Positions 6,740 to 13,783 of a DNA stretch of 64,000 bases are shown in pieces. A program made the translations under genes and the position numbers. This DNA comes from Myxococcales bacterium (lineage in GTDB: Bacteria; Myxococcota_A; Bradymonadia; UBA7976; UBA1532). The first letter of the stretch is position 1. Each line of letters starts with the position of its first letter. The stretch is taken from the NCBI GenBank assembly GCA_020633435.1, contig JACKDP010000008.1, positions 248,001 through 312,000 on the forward strand, given 5' to 3'. The notes under the pieces were generated by a model, which saw only the letters and a list, made by a program, of their open reading frames with translations, did not search any database and was not told the origin of the DNA.

Positions 6740-8823
6740 CAGGGCGCCTCCATGTCCAGGCGGCGCCGGTGCTCGCCGCTGAGCCGGTGGGCCTCCACCG
6801 CCCGGGGCAGGCGGAAGCTCATGGTGGTCCCCCGCCCCGCCTCGGAGTCCACGTGGATGGCGGACTGGTGGTGCTGGAGGATGCGCTGGCAGATGGCCAG
6901 GCCGAGGCCGGTGCCCTTGCGCTTGGTGGTGAAGAACGGCACGAACAGGTGGTCGCGCGCCTCGGGAGGGATGCCGGGGCCCGTGTCCACCACCTGCACC
7001 TCGACGCGGCCATCGCCGTCCTCGCGCACCAGGCCGGCGCGCAGGATGAGGCGCCCCTTGCCCTCCATGGCGTCCACGGCGTTGCGGGCCAGGTTCAGCA
7101 GGACCTGCAGCAGGTGATCGGCGTCCCCCTCGACGGCGGGCAGGCCCTCGGCCAGCTCGATGGCCACGGCCACGCCAGGGGCGTCCGCCTTGAGCAGCGT
7201 CGACACACGCTCGAGGACGGGCTGCAGCTCCACGGCCTCCAGGCTGCCCCGGTACGGGCGGGCGTAGTCGAGGAACTGGGAGAGGACGGAGTCGAGGCGG
7301 TCGCACTCCTCGATGATGACCTCCACGAACTCGCGCTGCTCCTCGTCCATGTCCTCGGGCTCGAGGAGCTGGCCGGCGGCCTTGATGGCGCCCAGCGGAT
7401 TGCGGATCTCGTGGGCCATGCCGGCCGCCATCTCGCCCATCACCTGCAGGCGGTCGCGCTCCTTGAGGCGCTGCACCAGCTCGGAGTTCTCCACGACGGT
7501 GGTGATCTGGGCGGTGATGCCGGCGATCAGCGCGATTTCATTGGAAGAAAACGCCTCGCGAGTGCGCACGTCCTGCACGGTCAGGAAGGCGACGAGGCGG
7601 TCGCGGGCGATGACGGCGAAGGCCAGCCCGGCCTGGAGGCTGGTGAGGGTGGCGCGCATGGCCTGCAGGCGCTCGGCCTCGGCGGTGGCGGCGGGATCGT
7701 CCTCCAGGTCGCGCAGCTTCTGCTCGACCTGCTCCAGGCTCACGACGCGCTCGCGCTGGAGGGCGTCGAGGAGGGCGCGCCCCTTGACGAGGTGCAGGCG
7801 CGTCACCTCGGAGGGCCCGACGCTGCGCGGGGCGTAGAACGCCTTGCCCCCCTCCTCCAGCAGGAAGACGCTGGCGTGCGTCACGCGGCGCGAGGCCTGC
7901 AGGCGGTCGAGGACGCGGTCGGCCAGGTCGCCCAGGCTGATGACATGGGCCAGCTCACGGCGGAGCTGGGTGAGCTGCACCTCCAGCTCGAAGGTGTCGC
8001 GGAAGAGGAGGCGGCCGATCCAGAGGTCGACGAGGCGCTTCAGCGGCTCGAAGGTGAAGAAGAGCACGACGGACGCCAGCAGGATGTTGAAGAGGAAGAG
8101 GCCCGGCTGGTCCGCGGCCCAGAGGAGCAGGCCGACGTAGACGGCCGACGTGGCGAGGGACTGGGCGATGAGGGCCAGGCCGCGGCCGAGGAGCTCCTTG
8201 AGGTCCAGCAGGCGGGACCGCTGCACCACCTGCATCCAGAAGTACATGTAGACGGTGGTGAAGAGGTGCCCGAAGGCCGGCACCGGGCTGCCCGCGGCCG
8301 CCAGCAGATCGAGGGTGGACAGGCCCACCGACACGCCGCCGCCGAGGACGAGGTACGAGAGGCGCCGGACCTCGACGCGGGTCTCGGCCTGGCGGTAGCG
8401 CTCGTACAGGCGCCAGATGCCGTGGCCGTACGCCAGCATGGCCAGGCCGGCCACCCAGACGCCGAGGAAGGTGCTCTCGCCCAGGCGGGTCAGGACGAGG
8501 ACGACGGCGGCGGCCGAGCCCCCGTCGACGACGGTGCGCACGGGCAGGCGGGTGCGGCTGGTGGGGGTGCCGGCGAGGTAGCGGTCGAAGAAGCGGCGGC
8601 TCGCCTGGGCTACGCCGACGCCCGAGAGCATCAGCATGCGCGTCCAGAAGCCGCCCCCCGTCACGTCGTGCAGGAAGATGCAGAAGTTGTAGAAGAACAG
8701 CGCGGTGAGCAGGCCCACGAAGGACCAGCGGTGCTCGACGCGCCGCTCCTGCAGGCCCACGTTGAGGGCGAGGGCCAGGAGCAGGATGGCGGCGATGAGC
8801 GCGCTCTGGGTCTGAATCCCCAC
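6739..8823 (-). CDS. multi-TM, GAF-containing sensor histidine kinase
   Basis: A 694-residue kinase. Residues about 5-270 hold seven or eight hydrophobic helices (first SALIAAILLLALALNVGL, last FNILLASVVLFFTF), resembling the 7TM sensor regions of GAF histidine kinases. A GAF-like domain (about 300-445) and a coiled linker (VQRLKERDRLQVMGEMAAG) come next. Then HisKA with MAHEIRNPLGAIKAAGQLL (His471), and an ATPase domain with NLARNAVDAM, DTGPGIPP, FVPFFTTK and GTGLGLAICQRI. This is the NtrB/ZraS-like HPK4 style. No cognate regulator adjoins; rsmD follows with a TGATG junction. GTG start at 8823 with GGAGT upstream. The ligand is unknown. Confidence 0.9.
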   Translation of the reverse strand: MGIQTQSALIAAILLLALALNVGLQERRVEHRWSFVGLLTALFFYNFCIFLHDVTGGGFWTRMLMLSGVGVAQASRRFFDRYLAGTPTSRTRLPVRTVVDGGSAAAVVLVLTRLGESTFLGVWVAGLAMLAYGHGIWRLYERYRQAETRVEVRRLSYLVLGGGVSVGLSTLDLLAAAGSPVPAFGHLFTTVYMYFWMQVVQRSRLLDLKELLGRGLALIAQSLATSAVYVGLLLWAADQPGLFLFNILLASVVLFFTFEPLKRLVDLWIGRLLFRDTFELEVQLTQLRRELAHVISLGDLADRVLDRLQASRRVTHASVFLLEEGGKAFYAPRSVGPSEVTRLHLVKGRALLDALQRERVVSLEQVEQKLRDLEDDPAATAEAERLQAMRATLTSLQAGLAFAVIARDRLVAFLTVQDVRTREAFSSNEIALIAGITAQITTVVENSELVQRLKERDRLQVMGEMAAGMAHEIRNPLGAIKAAGQLLEPEDMDEEQREFVEVIIEECDRLDSVLSQFLDYARPYRGSLEAVELQPVLERVSTLLKADAPGVAVAIELAEGLPAVEGDADHLLQVLLNLARNAVDAMEGKGRLILRAGLVREDGDGRVEVQVVDTGPGIPPEARDHLFVPFFTTKRKGTGLGLAICQRILQHHQSAIHVDSEAGRGTTMSFRLPRAVEAHRLSGEHRRRLDMEAP

Positions 8824-8872
8824 CCGGACTCCGTGCGCCGAGGGTCAGCCGATCAGCGGCATCCTACGCCGG

Positions 8873-10915
8873 TCAGGGGTCGCGGCGGCAGACGCCGCCC
8901 CCGCAGACGTCGATGATCTCGCCGGTGTCGAAGAAGTGGACCATCTGGCGGTTGTGGTCCAGGTCCTTGCGGGGCTTGCCGTGGGGGTCGCCGGCGGGAT
9001 CCTCGCCGTCGGGCGGGGTGTTGCCGGGGGGCGGCCAGGCGTTGCCGAAGTTCCAGCCGACGAGGCCCGAGCCCGCGTGGGGGTAGCCGACCGGCTCCAC
9101 CAGGGGCACGGCGCGGTCGTCGTCGTAGTGGGCCAGGAGGCTCACGCCGAGGCCGCTGCGGGTGACGATCTCGGCCGTCAGGGGGGCCACCTGGTAGTCG
9201 CCGCGGGCGGGCGCCAGCAGGACGGACCGAGGCGGATCGTCCTCGAAGGGCTCGGCGCTGATGTGGCGGTAGTGCGAGACGGGATCCGTCTGGCTCCAGA
9301 GCTGCTGGGTGACCTGGAGGGCCACCCACTGATCCGCGGGGTGCGGGTAGGCGTTCTCCAGAAAGGCGAACAAGACCAGGAAGTTACGGGAGCGACCGAG
9401 GAGGGTGAAGTAGTGCTGGCCGGGGACGCCCAGGTGCCCGCGGGTCACGTCGGGCGCGAGGGACATGAACGTCGCCCCGAAGATGCCGCCCTGGCTGATG
9501 CCCGAGTAGTAGACGCGGCTGGGGTCGATGACGATCCCGTGCGCCTGGATGGCGGGCACGCTCTGGAGGCGCTGCTTCATGGCGCGGGTCAGCAGCATGT
9601 ACTCGAGCAGCCCCTGGTGCAGGCGGTCGGCGATCCAGGGGAAGAGGTTCATGTCGAGGAGGATGCTGGGGACGCCCCCCTCCTCCTCCTCCGACATGCC
9701 CACGAGGTCGGCGGCGAAGAAGATGAGCTTGCCGTCGTTGGCCACCTGCCCCTTGTCGCCGGCGCGGACCTGGCTGCCGCGGCCGAGCTGGCCGTGGCCG
9801 TACATCACGAGGCCGTGGGGGGTGCCGTCGAGGGCGGAGTGGGGCACGCGGACCCAGAACTCGGCGTCGCGCCAGCCGTTCTGGGCGGGCAGGCCGTCGG
9901 CGCCGAGGAAGAAGTGGTAGCCGGTCTTGCCGAACTGGCCCTCGCCCCAGGGCTCCATGAAGTGGGGCACGCGCATGGTGCCGCGCAGCTCGAGGGCGAT
10001 GTAGGGGTCGACGGGGCGGCCGGTGTCGTCGGCCTCGGGGGCGAACTCCTCGACGTCGGTGATGGTCAGCTCGGGGCCGTCGGGGCCGGTGGCCTCGAAG
10101 CCGGCGCGGCGCATCTGGAGCATGGGGCCGTGGAGGGCGTCGGCGCTGGCGGTGTGGAAGTCCCAGGCGATGTACAGGCTGTCGCGGGGGATGCCCTCGG
10201 CCTCCAGATCGGCGAAGACGCGGTCGAAGCGGGCCTGGCGGGCGGCGAGGGCGCCGGTGGCGACGCCGTCGCGGAGGGCCACGAAGGCCTCGGAGGGCAC
10301 GGGGGCGGCGCCGCCCTCGGCCTGGAGGTCGCGCAGGGCGACGACGTAGCGGGTGTCCTCGCGCAGGATCTCGGCGGGGCGGACGAAGAGGAGGCGGCGA
10401 TCCGGGTCGGCCTCCTTCAGGTCCAGCTCGGCGAAGCACGGCACGCGGCGCAGGCCGGCGCCGGTGTCCTCGAACCAGAGGAGGGGCGACGACGGCGAGA
10501 CGGACTCGTCGATGGCCCGCTCGTCGGGCAGGTTGGCGGGGTCGAGGTGCGGCACGACGAGCATCAGCGGCACGCCGGGCTCGTAGCCATCCATGCGCTC
10601 GAAGACGGCGGGGCGGATGCGGACGCCCTGGAGGTTGGCGGGCAGGCTGTCGGCGCCGAAGCGCAGCGTGTAGCCCGTGGCGCGGGTCGCGTCTTCGGCC
10701 AGGTACAGGTTGCTCGGCCAGGGGAAGGTGCACTCGGCGGGGTCGAGGGCGTCGCAAGCCGGCGTCGGCTCGGGCGGCCCGGCGTCGACGGCCGCGTCCG
10801 CCCCGACCTGTGCGTCCACCGCCGCGTCGGCCGTGGCCTTCGCGCCCCCGTCGTCATCGCAGGCCACCAGCCAGCCGGCCAGCCCAAGGGCCAGCAGCCC
10901 CACGCGCGCTCCCAT
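8873..10915 (-). CDS. lipoprotein with alpha/beta-hydrolase-like domain
   Basis: A 680-residue predicted outer-membrane lipoprotein. Signal peptide with lipobox WLVAC (Cys19), followed by an Asp/Ala-rich linker of about 30 residues. The N-terminal half is beta-rich with two Cys pairs. The C-terminal half has GLVMYGHGQLGRG (oxyanion region) and YYSGISQGGIFGATFM, a GxSxG nucleophile elbow, then VLLAPARGDYQV and LVEPVGYPHAGSG, plausible Asp and His positions. This suggests a secreted esterase/peptidase-like hydrolase, but no defined family is recognised. ATG 10915 with GGGAGG seven bases upstream. It is probably the first gene of the long minus-strand run and is divergent from the transposase gene (162 bp between starts). 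Confidence 0.75.
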   Translation of the reverse strand: MGARVGLLALGLAGWLVACDDDGGAKATADAAVDAQVGADAAVDAGPPEPTPACDALDPAECTFPWPSNLYLAEDATRATGYTLRFGADSLPANLQGVRIRPAVFERMDGYEPGVPLMLVVPHLDPANLPDERAIDESVSPSSPLLWFEDTGAGLRRVPCFAELDLKEADPDRRLLFVRPAEILREDTRYVVALRDLQAEGGAAPVPSEAFVALRDGVATGALAARQARFDRVFADLEAEGIPRDSLYIAWDFHTASADALHGPMLQMRRAGFEATGPDGPELTITDVEEFAPEADDTGRPVDPYIALELRGTMRVPHFMEPWGEGQFGKTGYHFFLGADGLPAQNGWRDAEFWVRVPHSALDGTPHGLVMYGHGQLGRGSQVRAGDKGQVANDGKLIFFAADLVGMSEEEEGGVPSILLDMNLFPWIADRLHQGLLEYMLLTRAMKQRLQSVPAIQAHGIVIDPSRVYYSGISQGGIFGATFMSLAPDVTRGHLGVPGQHYFTLLGRSRNFLVLFAFLENAYPHPADQWVALQVTQQLWSQTDPVSHYRHISAEPFEDDPPRSVLLAPARGDYQVAPLTAEIVTRSGLGVSLLAHYDDDRAVPLVEPVGYPHAGSGLVGWNFGNAWPPPGNTPPDGEDPAGDPHGKPRKDLDHNRQMVHFFDTGEIIDVCGGGVCRRDP

Positions 10916-11077
10916 CGCACACCTCCCCGGTCGGATCTGGCGCCAGGGTGCCCAGGCTGGTCGTCCGGGTCAACGACCCGGGCCAGGGGGCGACGCGGCG
11001 AAGTTTTTTCAGTTTTTCTGCGACACCCGCCGCGACTGACCGAAAGGAAGGAGAGCACCCACGCTGGAGGCCCCCCC
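10916..11077. promoter_or_regulatory. divergent intergenic region with small palindromes
   Basis: A 162-bp spacer between the divergent lipoprotein and transposase genes, so it must hold both promoters. It contains a perfect 10-bp palindrome CTGGCGCCAG at 10937-10946. An inverted repeat CCGGGT/ACCCGG with a 5-base spacer lies at 10965-10981. A T-rich patch at 11005-11021 is unusual for this DNA and could be an UP-like element. No convincing -35/-10 pair is seen. Because the downstream gene is a RAYT-type transposase, the inverted repeat is a candidate target hairpin, but it is shorter than typical REP elements. Confidence 0.35.
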
Positions 11078-12013
11078 ATGCCCACCTTGCTGCGCACCGA
11101 GCTGCCCGAGTTCCAGGCCCTCAGCCCCCGGCTCGGCTGCCTTGTCACCGTCCAGGAGGTCGTCTCCAAGGTCGTCGACGACCGGTTCGCCTTCGTCCCC
11201 ACCCGCCGCAGCGTCGACATCCTCAACGGCGTCCTCGCCCGCGCCCAGCGCAAGTTCCCCAACGTCGATGTGTACGGCTACTACTTCCTCTCCAACCATG
11301 TGCACTGGCTGCTCGGCACCCCCGACCTCGTCGACGCCAGCAGCTTCCTGGAGTGGACCCACCGCGAGATCGCCCGGCGCATCAACAAGCTGCTCGACCG
11401 GACGGGCCCCTTGTTCACGCGGGCGCGGTTCACCCAGATCACGACGCTGGAGCACGCCGTCCAGCGGCTGCGCTACGTGATGGGCCAGGGCACGGCGCAG
11501 CTCATCGTGCGCCACCCCGTCGACGACGTGCACGCCTGCGCCAACCGCGGCCTGCTGCTGGGCGAGCGCATCGTGGGCACCTTTCGGCACGAGGGCGGCC
11601 GGGAGGAGCGCCTGGCCGTGCGGCTCGACCGGCTGCCGGGGCTGGGCGACCTGACGCCGGCCGGGTACCGGCGCCTGCTGTGGGACCTGGCCGACGACGT
11701 GGCCGCCGAGCACCGGCCGCGGAGGAAGAAGCGGGGCCTCCCGGTGCCCGACCCGGAGGCCGCGCGGCGGATCGACCCGTTCAGCCGGCCGGCGGAGCGG
11801 ACGCGCAGCCCGAGGCCGGTCGTGCATGGCCCTCCCGAGCACGCCGAGCGGTGGCACGAGGCGCACGCGGCGACGCGGGAGGCGTACACGGCCGCCTCGC
11901 GGGCCTTCCAGCGGTGGCACGCCGACCGGACGCAGCCGATGATCCCGTGGCCGCCGCACACGTTGCCGCCGCTCTTCGCGCGGCGGGCGGCGGCCCGGGA
12001 TTGGCCGGGGTAG
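11078..12013 (+). mobile_element. REP-associated (RAYT-like) Y1/HUH transposase, single copy
   Basis: A 311-residue Y1-type HUH nuclease-like protein. The HUH motif is YYFLSNHVHWLLG (His74, His76). The presumed nucleophile is Tyr133 in LRYVMGQGTAQLIVRHPV, where RAYTs have RYIxLNPVRAG. This matches the single-domain transposases related to IS200/IS605 that handle REP hairpins by single-strand cleavage. The C-terminal 140 residues are long and basic (RPRRKKRG). ATG 11078 with GGAGG at ideal spacing. No IS ends, accessory tnpB or direct repeats flank it, so it looks like a domesticated, immobile-in-itself RAYT. Confidence 0.75.
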
Positions 12014-12295
12014 CGCGAGGCGGGCAACGACCGATTCGAAGGTGGGCAGGTGCGTTGAGCGCTGCGGGGGCGGTGCGCCCGGCGGGAGGGACTCGGCGAT
12101 GCGTCGAAGCGGGGGCAGCGCGCTGGGAGGCCGATTCGGCCCCAACCGAAGCCCTTCCCCCCGCCCAGCCGTCCGCCCGCCGCCGTCCCCAGCGCCCCAG
12201 CGTCCAGCCAGGCTGTAGCGCTGCAGGGGTCCGTAGGGTTTCCTGGTTCATCCTGGGCGGGGGGCGCGACGCGGGCGCGGGGGCCTGGGGACGGG
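12014..12295. other. 282-bp non-coding spacer downstream of the transposase
   Basis: The longest gene-poor stretch in the window. It separates the ends of the convergent transposase and lipoprotein genes. I see no plausible gene. It holds a near-perfect palindrome GGCCGATTCGGCC (12129-12141, only the central base unmatched). Some related fragments (CGATTCGAAGG near 12034, GCGTCGAAGCGG near 12101) suggest decayed repeats. These may be substrates or relics of the neighbouring RAYT protein, but no repeated hairpin family is evident from this window alone. Confidence 0.4.
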
Positions 12296-13090
12296 CTACT
12301 GGCCGCAGAGCATGCCGGTGCGGTATTCGCTGGCGTCGAGGGCCCGGCACTGGCGGTCGCTGAAGACGTTGACGCGGCACCAGACGTAGCTGCGGTCGAT
12401 GCAGGCGTCGTCGGGGTTGTCGGACGGCACGCACTGCTTGTTGGCGCGCGGCAGCGAGGTGCGGTTGACGAAGACGGTCCAGGGGCGGCCGTTGATGACG
12501 CGGTCTTCGGCTTCGCAGTTGCCGCGGCAGCTCGTCTCCGCCATGGAGCCGTAGTCGTGGCACCGGTAGCCCTCGCGGGCGCGCTGGCTGCCGGGCTGGG
12601 GGCGGGCGCCGCGGCGGTAGAGCTCCTCCCTGGTCACCACGCGGGTGTCGAAGTCGAAGTGCAGCTCGTCCTCGGCGACCTGCTGGGCGAGCTGGTCGGC
12701 CAGCCGCTCCTTGCCGCGCAGGTAGAGCAGCTCGTGGCGGCCGGCGTCGTAGAAGGCGACCAGGCCGTCCAGGTCTTCGTCGATGCCGGGGTCGGGGGCC
12801 GCGGGGCCGTCGCGGCGCTCGACCTCGGGATCGGGGCACTCGGCGAGCTTGTGCAGGAGCGCGGCGGCCTCGTCTTCGATGTCGAAGCGGTCCTCCCCGT
12901 CGGCGCGCAGGTCGCCCTCCAGGTCGGCGAGCTTCGCGCGCAGGTCGTCGCAGGTGACGCCATCGGCCTTGCCGCCGGCGGCGGTGGCGGGCGGCGGCGT
13001 GTCCGCGTAGCCGAGGTCGGGGTCACCGGCGCCGCCGCAGCCGGTGGTGGTGGCGAAGAGGACGAGGGCGGAGAGGGAGAGGCGCAGCAT
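12296..13090 (-). CDS. Cys-rich lipoprotein of unknown function
   Basis: A 264-residue lipoprotein: signal peptide with lipobox ATTTGC (Cys18), then a Pro/Ala/Thr linker with the short motif GGKADGV. Residues about 45-150 are acidic and helical (DLRAKLADLEGDLRADGED). The C-terminal 100 residues carry about ten Cys (CHDYGSMAETSCRGNCEAED, CIDRSYVWCRVNVF), likely disulfide-bonded outside the cytoplasm. No enzyme motif is recognised. The ATG at 13090 has AGGAG seven bases upstream. It is convergent with the transposase gene and downstream of the cupin gene, with a 136-bp gap, so it probably has its own promoter. Confidence 0.65.
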   Translation of the reverse strand: MLRLSLSALVLFATTTGCGGAGDPDLGYADTPPPATAAGGKADGVTCDDLRAKLADLEGDLRADGEDRFDIEDEAAALLHKLAECPDPEVERRDGPAAPDPGIDEDLDGLVAFYDAGRHELLYLRGKERLADQLAQQVAEDELHFDFDTRVVTREELYRRGARPQPGSQRAREGYRCHDYGSMAETSCRGNCEAEDRVINGRPWTVFVNRTSLPRANKQCVPSDNPDDACIDRSYVWCRVNVFSDRQCRALDASEYRTGMLCGQ

Positions 13091-13226
13091 CGCAGGCTCC
13101 TGGGAGAGGCCCCGTGGGGCGGGTTCCCTCAGGCTTTCCGCGCCGCGCCCTGGATCCTTTTCCGATGAGGCGATTTTTCGGCGCCCGATGCGCAAGCTGT
13201 TGAATCGAAGCGACTTTTCCGAGCGG

Positions 13227-13694
13227 TCAGGTCGGCCGCAGGCGCCGCAGGCGACCGATCTGGGCCACCAGCCAGAGGGTGCCGCGCACGAAGGGGCTGG
13301 CCATGCGCGAGGCGCCGGGATCGATGAGGGCCAGGTGCATGGCGAGCTGAGCGAAGCTGGGCTGGTCCATCGCGCGCTCGAAGCGGGCGCCATGGGTGAC
13401 GCGGCAGCGGACGACCTCGGTGCGGGAGGGGTTCCAGAAGGTGTGGGCGTCCTTGGGCGTGAGGGTGAGCCGGTCGCCCGGGGCGAGCACGGTGTCCTGG
13501 CCGTTGACCCGGAACGTGATGGTGCCGCTCACCACCTCGATGATCTCGTCGCCCTCGTCGTGGGTGTGCGTCGGCGGGCCGCGACGCCCCGGTCCCAGCT
13601 CCATGTCGAAGATGAACGGGCCGCCGTCGCGGCCCGAGCGAACGCAGGTCACCGACTCGCCCGGGCCCTGGCTGAGGGTCTGCCCTTCGATCAT
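13227..13694 (-). CDS. cupin-domain protein
   Basis: A 155-residue protein whose residues 25-105 form a single conserved cupin barrel. Motif 1 is GPPTHTHDEGDEIIEVVSGTI (the HxHx(3,4)E metal-ligand pattern, with His/His and Glu). Motif 2 is APGDRLTLTPKDAHTFWNPS, with the second His. A C-terminal helical tail ends in LVAQIGRLRRLRPT. Such proteins bind a divalent metal and small ligands or act as dioxygenases/isomerases; the ligand is not identifiable. ATG 13694 with GGGAGG upstream. It may be autonomously transcribed (see the candidate operator upstream). Confidence 0.8.
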   Translation of the reverse strand: MIEGQTLSQGPGESVTCVRSGRDGGPFIFDMELGPGRRGPPTHTHDEGDEIIEVVSGTITFRVNGQDTVLAPGDRLTLTPKDAHTFWNPSRTEVVRCRVTHGARFERAMDQPSFAQLAMHLALIDPGASRMASPFVRGTLWLVAQIGRLRRLRPT

Positions 13695-13747
13695 CGCGGC
13701 CTCCCTGATGGCATGGCTCCGGCCAACGTGACCGAAGGCGCGATCGC

Positions 13748-13766
13748 CGTCAAGGCAGACCGTCTG
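13748..13766 (-). promoter_or_regulatory. candidate -35 box with adjacent palindromic operator for the cupin gene
   Basis: On the minus strand a TTGACG hexamer (13753-13748) lies about 55 bp upstream of the cupin start. Immediately upstream of it is the palindrome CAGACSGTCTG-type sequence at 13756-13766 (arms CAGAC/GTCTG around one base). The -10 at 17-bp spacing (CACGTT) is weak. An 11-bp perfect palindrome abutting a -35 is the layout of an activator or repressor site, but this is inference from position only. Confidence 0.3.
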
Positions 13767-13783
13767 TCAGATCGCCGGACGGC

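Noticed and set aside
11078..12013. A complete IS200/IS605 insertion sequence.
   Set aside because: No tnpB, no subterminal hairpin ends at both sides and no duplicated target; the motif set and length fit RAYT proteins better.
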